A DNA stretch of 6,446 nucleotides from SHLJ01 sp041618535 (GTDB lineage Bacteria > Bacteroidota > Bacteroidia > Flavobacteriales > Flavobacteriaceae): assembly GCA_041618535.1 (NCBI GenBank), contig JBFKFP010000153.1:1-6446 (forward strand), given 5' to 3'. The position numbers were made by a program, and so were the translations under genes. The number at the start of each line of letters is the position of its first letter. The first letter of the stretch is position 1. This document shows, one piece after another, positions 1 to 6,418 of the stretch. The notes beneath the pieces are model-generated. The model saw nothing but the letters and a program-made list of their open reading frames with translations. It ran no database searches and was not told the origin of the DNA.

Positions 1-1465
1 GGACATTCAGGATGGTTTGCAATACGCTGGTAATTATAGTGGATCCGCCGGGCGTTCCAACTACCATGTAAAGCTGGTCGTCTTTTTCTATTATGGTGGG
101 GGTCATTGAACTCAGCATGCGTTTTTCCGGGGCAATGCTGTTAGCTTCCGCACCTATGAGTCCGAACATGTTCGGGACTCCAGGCTTACTGCTGAAATCA
201 TCCATCTCATTATTGAGGAAGAATCCGAGATCAGAACAATAGAGTTTAGATCCGTAGGCTCCGTTCAGGGTGGTCGTTACCGAAACAGCGTTTCCAAATT
301 GATCAACGATAGAGTAGTGGGTGGTTTCGGCACTTTCCAGAACAGCAATCTTTCCATGACTTACAGAGTCTGAAGGTGTCGCGGCATCAAAACGGAAGTC
401 GCTCATTCGCTCTCTCAAATAGTCCTCCGATAATATTTCTGCTTCCGGAATCTCAACAAAGTCCGGATCGCCCAGGAAATAACTCCTGTCGGCATATGCC
501 CTGCGTTCGGCTTCTGCAATCACCTGGACAGATTCCAGGGTGTTATGGCCGGTTTCATGAAGGTCAAAAGGTTCTATCATGGTCATGATCTGGGCCAGGC
601 ATATCCCGCCACTTGATGGGGGAGCCATCGAGATGATCTTAAGATCGTCGTATTCAAAAACCACGGGTTCACGCCATTTCGCCTCATAATTCTCCAGGTC
701 TTCCATGCTTATTATCCCTCCTTCAGCCTGAATGAAATCGACGAGTCGCCGGCCCGTATCTCCCTCATAGAATTCAGATTTGCCATTTTGCATTATTCGT
801 TCAAGCGTTTCGGCAAGGGCAGGATATTTGATGGTGTCGTTCTCCTCCCAGCTCTTTTCAAAAAGAATGCTGTCTTTATTGACCTTTCTGAAAGCATCCG
901 AATACCGTCTAATACGGTCTTCCTGTTTTTTAGTGACCACAACCCCTTTTCGAGCAAGGTCAATGACTGGTTGCAGCAAGGTGCCAATCGGTAAACTACC
1001 GAAACGTTCATGAACAGCGAATATTCCCGCAACGGTTCCCGGAACTCCAACGGCCATGGCGCCGTAAGTGCTTTTTTCAGGTATAATATTACCTTCATCA
1101 TCAAGATACATATCCCGATCTGCAGCGAGCGGTGCTTTTTCACGATAGTCAATAGAACCGATATTCCCATCTTTATCCCGGTAAACCATGAATCCGCCAC
1201 CACCAAGGTTTCCGGCATAGGGATAGGCTACGGCCAGGGCCATTTCGGTAGCGAACATGGCGTCGAATGCATTTCCGCCCAGCTTCAGGATATCGCTTCC
1301 AATTCTGGAGGCCTCAACCCTTGCGCTTACCACCATGGCGCTGTCGGTTAATAAACCACGAACAGGCTCGGTTGCGACTTCCAGGCTTGGTGCCTGCCGG
1401 CAATTAAACAGAAATAAAGTGGAAAGACCGAGAATTAAAGTTGATAGGGTAAGTCTATTTTTCAT
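1..1465 (-). CDS. ggt: Gamma-glutamyltransferase (glutathione hydrolase), C-terminus cut by window edge
   Basis: This is an Ntn-hydrolase that cleaves the gamma-glutamyl bond of glutathione and related compounds, releasing or transferring glutamate, outside the cytoplasm. The window holds 488 codons with no frameshift; by comparison with E. coli GGT about 80 C-terminal residues are missing. The precursor should self-cleave before Thr381 (T-T-H-Y-S-I-V-D) to give large and small subunits. Key residues line up with E. coli at a constant offset of 10: Asn401, Glu420, Asp423 (NNEMDDF), Ser452-Ser453 (LSSM) and the oxyanion glycines 473-474 (TPGGS). Arg108 (DYREKAP) should bind the gamma-glutamyl carboxylate. 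The lid-loop segment (about 424-450) is present, as in the E. coli type. Residues 1-21 form a signal peptide ending in LFNC, so Cys22 may be a lipoprotein cysteine, although Asn at -1 is atypical. The ATG lies inside the last codons of acpH with AGG directly before it and no spaced Shine-Dalgarno, suggesting translational coupling. Confidence 0.96.
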   Translation of the reverse strand, partial: MKNRLTLSTLILGLSTLFLFNCRQAPSLEVATEPVRGLLTDSAMVVSARVEASRIGSDILKLGGNAFDAMFATEMALAVAYPYAGNLGGGGFMVYRDKDGNIGSIDYREKAPLAADRDMYLDDEGNIIPEKSTYGAMAVGVPGTVAGIFAVHERFGSLPIGTLLQPVIDLARKGVVVTKKQEDRIRRYSDAFRKVNKDSILFEKSWEENDTIKYPALAETLERIMQNGKSEFYEGDTGRRLVDFIQAEGGIISMEDLENYEAKWREPVVFEYDDLKIISMAPPSSGGICLAQIMTMIEPFDLHETGHNTLESVQVIAEAERRAYADRSYFLGDPDFVEIPEAEILSEDYLRERMSDFRFDAATPSDSVSHGKIAVLESAETTHYSIVDQFGNAVSVTTTLNGAYGSKLYCSDLGFFLNNEMDDFSSKPGVPNMFGLIGAEANSIAPEKRMLSSMTPTIIEKDDQLYMVVGTPGGSTIITSVLQTILNV

Positions 1466-2057
1466 CCTGTGAAGATAATATTTTTAATTGTTGATCTGAA
1501 TAGCTCCTGAGGTCCTCGAAGAACAGCCTGAATTCCCTTGAAAATTCCTTGTAATATTGAGCCAGTTCATCGACGGCGTTGTTCATTTTAGAGCGATTCC
1601 TGGTACGCCTGTTCATACCTTCAAGCACTTTTTTGATTCCCTTGGTTGTGGAATAACTTACCAGCCAATTGTCTGCTATCATGAAGGGAGTAAGGTACTT
1701 AACAGGTTCGGGCAGGATATCAAAATTTTTCTCCAGTATTTCGTAGAAATCATCCACGAACAGTTCCAGGTCCTGCTTTGAGTAATCCGACCAGTTCTTG
1801 GCAAGGAAATGATCATAGAGGATATCGACAATCACAGCTGAATAATGGCCATATCTAGGAACTAACCTTTTCTTGCTTTTTTTAAAAATGGGATGGGAAT
1901 CGGTGTAGCTGTCAATTGCCCGATGCAGCAGGATTCCTTTCTGAATTCCTGCAGAATATGATTTATATGATTTTCCCTTGACGTGATCTGCGATAAAATT
2001 TCCCAGCATGATCTGCTCGTTGCGGCCCGACAAATAGATATGAGCAAGGAAATTCAT
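1455..2057 (-). CDS. acpH: Acyl carrier protein phosphodiesterase (AcpH, DUF479 family)
   Basis: The 200-residue product matches AcpH in length (E. coli 193) and in motif order. It should hydrolyse the 4'-phosphopantetheine arm from holo-ACP in the cytoplasm, giving apo-ACP. Visible family signatures are NFLAH at 2-6, GNFIADHVKG at 19-28 (Asp24 at the same position as in E. coli), HRAID at 45-49 followed by Thr52-Asp53, the strongly conserved VDILYDHFLAKNW at 77-89, and NWLVSY at 130-135. His and Asp residues in these motifs are the likely metal ligands of this HD-like phosphodiesterase fold. The C-terminal third is helical and highly charged. It is the first gene of a minus-strand operon: a consensus promoter lies 24 nt upstream, and its stop codon overlaps the start of ggt. 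No Shine-Dalgarno is visible before the ATG, which is normal in Bacteroidota. The family assignment is firm; the physiological purpose of ACP turnover is not settled even in E. coli. Confidence 0.93.
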   Translation of the reverse strand: MNFLAHIYLSGRNEQIMLGNFIADHVKGKSYKSYSAGIQKGILLHRAIDSYTDSHPIFKKSKKRLVPRYGHYSAVIVDILYDHFLAKNWSDYSKQDLELFVDDFYEILEKNFDILPEPVKYLTPFMIADNWLVSYSTTKGIKKVLEGMNRRTRNRSKMNNAVDELAQYYKEFSREFRLFFEDLRSYSDQQLKILSSQDEK

Positions 2058-2080
2058 ACCAGGAGTGTATTTTTAACGGT

Positions 2081-2111
2081 CAAATTTAAAGACAGCTGAT
2101 TAAGTTTCAAA
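2081..2111 (-). promoter_or_regulatory. Bacteroidota-type promoter of acpH-ggt
   Basis: Reading the minus strand, TTTG (2111-2108) is followed after exactly 19 nt by TAAATTTG (2088-2081). This matches the Bacteroidota primary sigma factor consensus TTTG / TAnnTTTG with its usual spacing. Transcription would start near 2075, leaving a leader of only about 15-20 nt before the acpH ATG. The leader has no purine-rich ribosome binding site. Confidence 0.8.
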
Positions 2112-2134
2112 CTTCCGAAGAATTTAATCGATTA

Positions 2135-2166
2135 TTGGATAATTTGAATAAATATACAGACTTTTG
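2135..2166 (+). promoter_or_regulatory. Weak candidate promoter of the glmM operon
   Basis: TTG at 2135-2137 and GACTTTTG at 2159-2166 (one mismatch to TAnnTTTG) are separated by 21 nt, slightly long for the Bacteroidota consensus. This is the best match on the plus strand in the 174-nt divergent gap, and it would give a leader of about 60 nt. It does not overlap the acpH promoter core. The assignment is tentative. Confidence 0.2.
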
Positions 2167-2231
2167 TAGTGATTTCAGAAAGTGAATTCAGTCATATGAT
2201 ATCGTTCGGAATTGCTAAAACTCAATAGATA

Positions 2232-3620
2232 ATGACACTTATTAAATCTATATCCGGAATTCGCGGGACCATAGGGGGAGGGGTTTCTGAAAATCTCACT
2301 CCCATCGACGCGGTAACCTATGCAGCGGCCTTCGGAACCTGGGTAAAGATGCACCGGGAGAAAGAAAACTATAAAGTGGTGGTTGGAAGAGATGCCCGAA
2401 TCTCGGGCGAAATGATCCAGAATCTTGTCATGCATACCCTTGTTGGCCTTGGAATTCATGTCGTGGATCTGGGATTATCTACTACACCTACGGTTGAGAT
2501 GGCTGTGACCATGGAGCATGCCGATGGTGGTATCATCCTGACGGCAAGCCATAACCCCAAACAGTGGAACGCGCTGAAATTATTGAACCCGGAGGGGGAG
2601 TTCCTTAGTGCTGCCGACGGACAGACCGTACTTGATATTGCTGATTCAGAGGATTTTGATTTTGCCGAAGTGGATGAGCTGGGGCGCATTACCAAAAACC
2701 AGGCCTACATCGATATGCATATAGACGAGATCCTCAACCTTCCGTTTGTGAATGTCGAGGCCATTGAGCGCGCCAATCTGAAGATAGTGGTTGATGGTGT
2801 TAATTCCACAGGAGGAATAGCCATACCACTGCTTTTGGACCGTCTCGGGGTTCACCCCATTAAACTCTATTGTGAGCCCAACGGTCATTTTCCGCATAAT
2901 CCAGAACCTTTGAAAGAACACCTGACCGTATTGAGCAGGCAAGTTGTTGAGGAGGGAGCAGATCTTGGGATCGTTGTTGATCCTGACGTTGACCGGCTTG
3001 CCTTTATATGCCATGACGGAGAGATGTTCGGAGAGGAATATACCCTCGTGGCCTGCGCAGATTACATCCTGGGAAAAAACCCGGGCAATACGGTTAGTAA
3101 TATGAGTTCGTCCCGGGCCCTGAAAGACCTGACCGAAAGTTATGGCCAGAACTATTATGCCAGTGCTGTAGGCGAGGTTAATGTCGTGGCCCTGATGAAA
3201 GAGTCCAATGCTGTGATAGGTGGTGAAGGCAATGGGGGAATAATCTATCCTGAACTGCACTATGGAAGGGATGCCCTGGTCGGTGTTGCGCTCTTCCTGA
3301 CCCTTATGTCTGAAAGTGGAAAAAGCGCAAGGGAACTAAGAGATGGCTATCCATCCTATTTTATGAGCAAGAAAAAGATTGAACTTACCCCGGAACTCGA
3401 TGTGGATGACATCCTTAAGCGAATGGAATCCAGATATGCCCTTGAGGAAGTATCAAGTATTGATGGAGTAAAGATCGATTTTGATGATCATTGGGTTCAT
3501 CTCAGAAAGAGTAATACAGAACCAATAATCAGAATATATACCGAAGCAAAAAGCCAGGACAAGGCCGATGAGGTTGCCGATAAATTCATTGAAGAAATCA
3601 GGCAACTGGCCAATATTTAG
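2232..3620 (+). CDS. glmM: Phosphoglucosamine mutase (alpha-D-phosphohexomutase family)
   Basis: The product should interconvert glucosamine-6-phosphate and glucosamine-1-phosphate in the cytoplasm, the step before UDP-GlcNAc synthesis for peptidoglycan and lipid A. The 462 residues carry the full four-domain layout: N-terminal SGIRGTIG (8-15); phosphoserine loop TASHNPKQWNALK (104-116) with catalytic Ser106; metal loop DPDVDR (250-255) with Asp250, Asp252 and Asp254; sugar-specificity loop GGEGNGG (330-336); and C-terminal phosphate-binding loop RKSNTEPIIRIY (425-436). The GGEGNGG loop differs from the GEQSGH of E. coli GlmM and resembles the form found in Bacteroidota and archaeal homologues. 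Phosphomannomutase or phosphoglucomutase activity therefore cannot be excluded from sequence alone. The start is well fixed: an in-frame TAG lies two codons upstream, and the context is A-rich without a Shine-Dalgarno. It is the first gene of a plus-strand operon with the class V aminotransferase, 27 nt downstream. Confidence 0.9.
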   Translation: MTLIKSISGIRGTIGGGVSENLTPIDAVTYAAAFGTWVKMHREKENYKVVVGRDARISGEMIQNLVMHTLVGLGIHVVDLGLSTTPTVEMAVTMEHADGGIILTASHNPKQWNALKLLNPEGEFLSAADGQTVLDIADSEDFDFAEVDELGRITKNQAYIDMHIDEILNLPFVNVEAIERANLKIVVDGVNSTGGIAIPLLLDRLGVHPIKLYCEPNGHFPHNPEPLKEHLTVLSRQVVEEGADLGIVVDPDVDRLAFICHDGEMFGEEYTLVACADYILGKNPGNTVSNMSSSRALKDLTESYGQNYYASAVGEVNVVALMKESNAVIGGEGNGGIIYPELHYGRDALVGVALFLTLMSESGKSARELRDGYPSYFMSKKKIELTPELDVDDILKRMESRYALEEVSSIDGVKIDFDDHWVHLRKSNTEPIIRIYTEAKSQDKADEVADKFIEEIRQLANI

Positions 3621-3647
3621 TATTTTTAGGCACCAAACCTTGGAAAG

Positions 3648-5153
3648 ATGTTAGTATCTGCTTCAGAAGTTAATAACAGGAGATCGGAATTGGAGGAACA
3701 TTTCAAACCCTTCAGGGAAAACATCATTGGTATTAACCAGGAGTTTGATTCACCGTATGGCAGAAAACGGATTGTCTATACAGATTGGACGGCCTCCGGC
3801 CGGCTATATGGCCCGATTGAAGAAAAAATGATTCGTGATTTCGGCCCTTTTGTAGCCAACACTCACACAGAAACCACAGAATCCGGAACTGCGATGACGA
3901 TGGCTTATCAGGAGGCCAAGAATATAATAAAGCGTCATGTTAACTGTGACGATAATGATGTGCTTATCGTTTCAGGAACCGGGATGACTGGAGTTGTTAA
4001 TAAGTTCCAGAGAATCCTGGGGTTAAAGATCCCGGAAAACCTTCGTCAATATACCGATATCCCCGAGGAGATCAGGCCTGTTGTCTTCATAACGCATATG
4101 GAGCATCACAGCAACCAGACTTCCTGGCTGGAAACCATGTGCAAGGTTGAGGTTATTCCTCCTGGCCCGGAGGGCCTGTTCAGCATGGATAATCTGAAGG
4201 AATTGCTGGACAGGTACAAGGATCGGACCATTAAGATAGCTTCTATCACGGGTGGTTCAAATGTTACCGGCATTCGGGTACCTACCCACGATATTGCGAA
4301 ATTAATGCATCGGCATGGCGGGGTGTGCTTTGTTGACTACGCCTGTGCCGGACCCTATGTGAACATCGATATGCATCCGGAAGATAAAGACGCTTACCTG
4401 GATGCCATTTTCTTTTCACCACATAAATTCCTGGGCGGACCCGGCACTTGTGGAGTGCTGGTTTTCAACAAACAGCTGTATCGCAATATGATCCCGGATT
4501 GTCCCGGAGGGGGTACGGTAAGCTGGACCAACCCCTGGGGAGAGCACAAATATATCGACGATATAGAGGACCGCGAAGACGGGGGCACTCCTGGATTCCT
4601 CCAAACCATTAAAACTGCCCTGGCCATAAGGCTTAAAGAGCAGATGGGCGTATCGAATATGCTAAAACGTGAGCATGAGATTGTCAACCATATTTTTGAT
4701 GAGCTCAGCGGCATAGAGAACCTTCATATCCTGGCGCCTCAGCATCGGGACAGGCTGGGTGTTATCTCTTTTTATATTGATGATTTACACTACAACCTGG
4801 GAGTAAAACTGCTGAATGACCGATATGGAATTCAAACCCGGGGTGGTTGCAGCTGTGCCGGGACTTACGGGCATTATCTTCTTCATGTGGACTTCGAGAT
4901 GTCTCACGAACTGACCCAGGAGATCTCGATCGGGGACCTGGCCAGGAAACCCGGATGGATCAGGCTTTCCATCCATCCTACTACTACCTGTGAGGAGGTG
5001 GAATATGCTTGCAAGGCCATAAAAGAACTGGCTGAGCTTCACAAGCTCTGGAGTGAGGATTATGATTACGATTCAAGAACGAATGAATTCCATCATAAGC
5101 AGTTCAAAACAGAAATGAAGCAAACGCGAATACGAGCCTGGTTTAATCTATAA
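3648..5153 (+). CDS. Class V aminotransferase, cysteine-desulfurase-like PLP enzyme
   Basis: This 501-residue protein has a complete fold-type I PLP active site of the SufS/Csd class. Visible elements are the phosphate-binding SGTGMTG (109-115), MEHHSNQTSW (151-160) with the histidine that stacks on PLP, Asp230 in VDYACAG for the pyridine nitrogen, Schiff-base Lys260 in FFSPHKFLGGPG, GGTPG (312-316), and RGGCSCAG (398-405). Arg398 should bind the substrate carboxylate, and Cys403 lines up with the catalytic cysteine of SufS (RTGHHCA). Two features are unusual: the Gln of the SufS VDGAQ motif is replaced by Cys233, and a charged tail of about 40 residues (462-501) follows the normal end of the fold. 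The protein is longer than SufS (about 406). No suf genes or SufE-like partner are nearby. GGAAAG sits directly before the ATG. Cysteine or selenocysteine lyase activity is possible, but so is another class V reaction; the substrate is unknown. Confidence 0.85.
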   Translation: MLVSASEVNNRRSELEEHFKPFRENIIGINQEFDSPYGRKRIVYTDWTASGRLYGPIEEKMIRDFGPFVANTHTETTESGTAMTMAYQEAKNIIKRHVNCDDNDVLIVSGTGMTGVVNKFQRILGLKIPENLRQYTDIPEEIRPVVFITHMEHHSNQTSWLETMCKVEVIPPGPEGLFSMDNLKELLDRYKDRTIKIASITGGSNVTGIRVPTHDIAKLMHRHGGVCFVDYACAGPYVNIDMHPEDKDAYLDAIFFSPHKFLGGPGTCGVLVFNKQLYRNMIPDCPGGGTVSWTNPWGEHKYIDDIEDREDGGTPGFLQTIKTALAIRLKEQMGVSNMLKREHEIVNHIFDELSGIENLHILAPQHRDRLGVISFYIDDLHYNLGVKLLNDRYGIQTRGGCSCAGTYGHYLLHVDFEMSHELTQEISIGDLARKPGWIRLSIHPTTTCEEVEYACKAIKELAELHKLWSEDYDYDSRTNEFHHKQFKTEMKQTRIRAWFNL

Positions 5154-6018
5154 CCCGGTGTTTCCAGCGTTTATGGGTCCAGAGATAGTATTCAGGAGCT
5201 TCAAGGATCTGTCCCTCTAAAATTCTTGTAAATTTTTCAGTTATCTCGTAATCGGGAAATGCATTGGGTTCTTCGGCAAGAATGATGAATTCGGCTTCAT
5301 AAAATCCGCGTTTTACCTTATCGATCTTGATGTAGCAGACCGGGAGATCGTATTTCTTGGCAATGGTTTCCGCACCGGTAAAACAAGGGACTGAATGACC
5401 CATGAAATCGATCAGGGGATATTGTTTCCTGGCTTTCGGACTTTGATCGCTTATGAGTGCCACGATGGTGTTTTCACCGGATTTAAACAGATCGGCAAGC
5501 TCTTCCTTTGCTTTCTTGTGCGGAATGAGCTTAACATTGAAATTCGATCTTATCCGCTTTACCAGCCTGTTGAAATATTTATTCCGCAGAGGTTTGTAGA
5601 CCCCGTACCCATTAAAATTGATGTGATGACCGATTACCACAGACCATTCATAGCTCGAATAATGACCATACATCATGATCAAGCTTGAGTGCTTTTCCTC
5701 AAGGCGGTTCAAATCCTCTGGATTCAAGATCTTGAACCTCTTTATCAAAGCCGATTTTGATGCGGTTATCGATTTAATCATCTCAAGGAAAAGATCGCAG
5801 AAATGGCGGTAGAATTTTCTCCTGATGGCTTTTATCTCTGATTCGGTTTTTTCAGGGAATGCCAGCCTCAGATTTGCGGTTACCACTTCTTTCCTGTAAC
5901 CCACCAAATGATAAACGATAAGACAGACCAGATCAGACAGTGCATACAATAACCTGAATGGCAGAAGGGAGATCAGGTATAGCAGGGGATAGACCAGGAT
6001 GTAAACGATAAACTGCAC
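5143..6018 (-). CDS. Lipid A biosynthesis acyltransferase (LpxL/HtrB family)
   Basis: The 291-residue product matches the LpxL/LpxM family (E. coli LpxL 306). These inner-membrane enzymes transfer a secondary acyl chain from acyl-ACP onto lipid A precursors on the cytoplasmic face. An N-terminal hydrophobic anchor (about 3-38) is followed by the catalytic HX4E motif, His119 to Glu124 in GHYSSYEW. Further family motifs are SDQSP (190-194), the FTGAETIAKK region (213-222) and the C-terminal WTHKRWKHR (280-288), equivalent to WLHRRFK in E. coli. The start is GTG at 6018: the next upstream in-frame stop is TAA at 6078-6076 with no ATG between, and the first internal ATG is Met80, past the anchor. 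A weak purine stretch (AAAAGAA) precedes it. The gene converges on the aminotransferase with overlapping 3' ends. Whether the donor is a lauroyl chain or another chain, for example branched, cannot be read from sequence. Confidence 0.9.
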   Translation of the reverse strand: MQFIVYILVYPLLYLISLLPFRLLYALSDLVCLIVYHLVGYRKEVVTANLRLAFPEKTESEIKAIRRKFYRHFCDLFLEMIKSITASKSALIKRFKILNPEDLNRLEEKHSSLIMMYGHYSSYEWSVVIGHHINFNGYGVYKPLRNKYFNRLVKRIRSNFNVKLIPHKKAKEELADLFKSGENTIVALISDQSPKARKQYPLIDFMGHSVPCFTGAETIAKKYDLPVCYIKIDKVKRGFYEAEFIILAEEPNAFPDYEITEKFTRILEGQILEAPEYYLWTHKRWKHRVID

Positions 6019-6031
6019 TGAATTCTTTTGG

Positions 6032-6039
6032 CAAATATA
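6032..6039 (-). promoter_or_regulatory. Candidate -7 element for the lipid A acyltransferase gene
   Basis: TATATTTG on the minus strand fits TAnnTTTG exactly and is the only full match upstream of the GTG start. The expected -33 TTTG is not present at 19-21 nt (GTTC, AGTT or TAGT instead), so the promoter is weak or needs an activator. It would give a very short leader of about 10 nt. The 6060-6099 dyad lies immediately upstream of it. Confidence 0.4.
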
Positions 6040-6059
6040 TGCTATATTTCTTCTGTAAG

Positions 6060-6099
6060 AACTAAATTTTGTTCCTTAGAAAACATACAAAATTTAGTT
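6060..6099. repeat. 13-bp perfect inverted repeat upstream of the acyltransferase gene
   Basis: AACTAAATTTTGT (6060-6072) and ACAAAATTTAGTT (6087-6099) are exact reverse complements separated by 14 nt. The repeat covers the -33 position of the candidate acyltransferase promoter and the sequence just upstream. This is a plausible place for an operator, or for the stem of a transcript entering from the right. It lacks a GC-rich stem and a following T-tract, so it is not a typical terminator. The core AAATTTAG recurs at 6154-6161. Confidence 0.7.
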
Positions 6100-6120
6100 A
6101 CACTTCAGGAACCACTTCGT

Positions 6121-6182
6121 TAATACATGAATTTTTTTCATCTGGCTGTATTGAAATTTAGAATAAAAAAAATCATGTATTA
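6121..6182. repeat. 18-bp imperfect inverted repeat, AT-rich
   Basis: TAATACATGAATTTTTTT (6121-6138) pairs with AAAAAAAATCATGTATTA (6165-6182) with a single A/A mismatch, around a 26-nt loop. The outer ten pairs (TAATACATGA) are perfect and not simple sequence; the inner seven are a T-tract facing an A-tract. No target-site duplication flanks it and it encodes nothing. It could form a long weak hairpin in RNA from either strand, or be a symmetric protein-binding site. Confidence 0.65.
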
Positions 6183-6287
6183 TTTCTTATCATCAAAGTA
6201 TATAAGGAAAAAGTAGTGACAAACCTCTTCTTATCCTTTAACCTGGAGAGAAGAATTCCTTAAAAGGGGTATTTAAGCTAAAGTCTG

Positions 6288-6379
6288 CTCCACTGACAGG
6301 ATGCGATCCACTTCAATAATCTTTGAAACAGGTACTTAATTGATCCTTAATGCCCGAAATTTTATAACTGTCAGAGGAG
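6288..6379. repeat. 12-bp inverted repeat enclosing smaller hairpins; possible structured RNA
   Basis: CTCCACTGACAG (6288-6299) and CTGTCAGAGGAG (6368-6379) are reverse complements except for one position. Inside the 68-nt interval lie TTCAA/TTGAA (6312-6316 with 6323-6327), and GGTA-C-TTAA paired with TTAA-TGCC (6331-6339 with 6347-6354, one bulged C and one G-T pair). A tiny GAT/ATC triloop is also possible (6300-6308). Together these would draw a branched fold, but the inner stems are short and could be chance in AT-rich DNA. Transcription has not been shown and the strand is unknown. Confidence 0.4.
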
Positions 6380-6396
6380 ATCTTAGCTATTTCATG

Positions 6397-6418
6397 TAAA
6401 CCCCAAATAAGGGGTTTA
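6397..6418. repeat. 8-bp perfect palindrome TAAACCCC-N6-GGGGTTTA
   Basis: TAAACCCC (6397-6404) and GGGGTTTA (6411-6418) flank the loop AAATAA. The stem is compact and has four G-C pairs, but no T-tract follows on either strand, so intrinsic termination is unlikely. The symmetry and short AT spacer look more like a site for a dimeric regulator. A lone half-site-like AAGGGGTATTT occurs at 6264-6274. Confidence 0.6.

Noticed and set aside
793..1218. Open frame of 141 codons on the minus strand within ggt
   Set aside because: It is out of frame with ggt, whose frame is intact through the same bases with all catalytic motifs.
1010..1351. Open frame of 113 codons on the plus strand antisense to ggt
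   Set aside because: It is a shadow frame with no family resemblance, opposite a conserved enzyme.
2646..3260. Open frame of 204 codons on the minus strand inside glmM
   Set aside because: It is exactly antisense to a well-conserved mutase; its translation has no recognisable motif and it has no promoter or start context.
5395..5688. Open frame of 97 codons on the plus strand antisense to the acyltransferase gene
   Set aside because: It covers the region encoding the HX4E and DQSP motifs on the other strand and has no features of its own.
6121..6182. Miniature transposable element or IS remnant
   Set aside because: The inverted arms lack flanking target duplications, the whole unit is only 62 bp, and no transposase fragment is visible; copy number cannot be tested here.
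6288..6379. Possible tRNA
   Set aside because: The length and closing stem prompted a check, but there is no T-loop GTTCRA motif, no 7-bp acceptor/5-bp anticodon layout and no CCA end on either strand.
6397..6418. Intrinsic terminator
   Set aside because: The stem-loop is suitable, but no T-tract follows on either strand and no gene ends next to it within the window.
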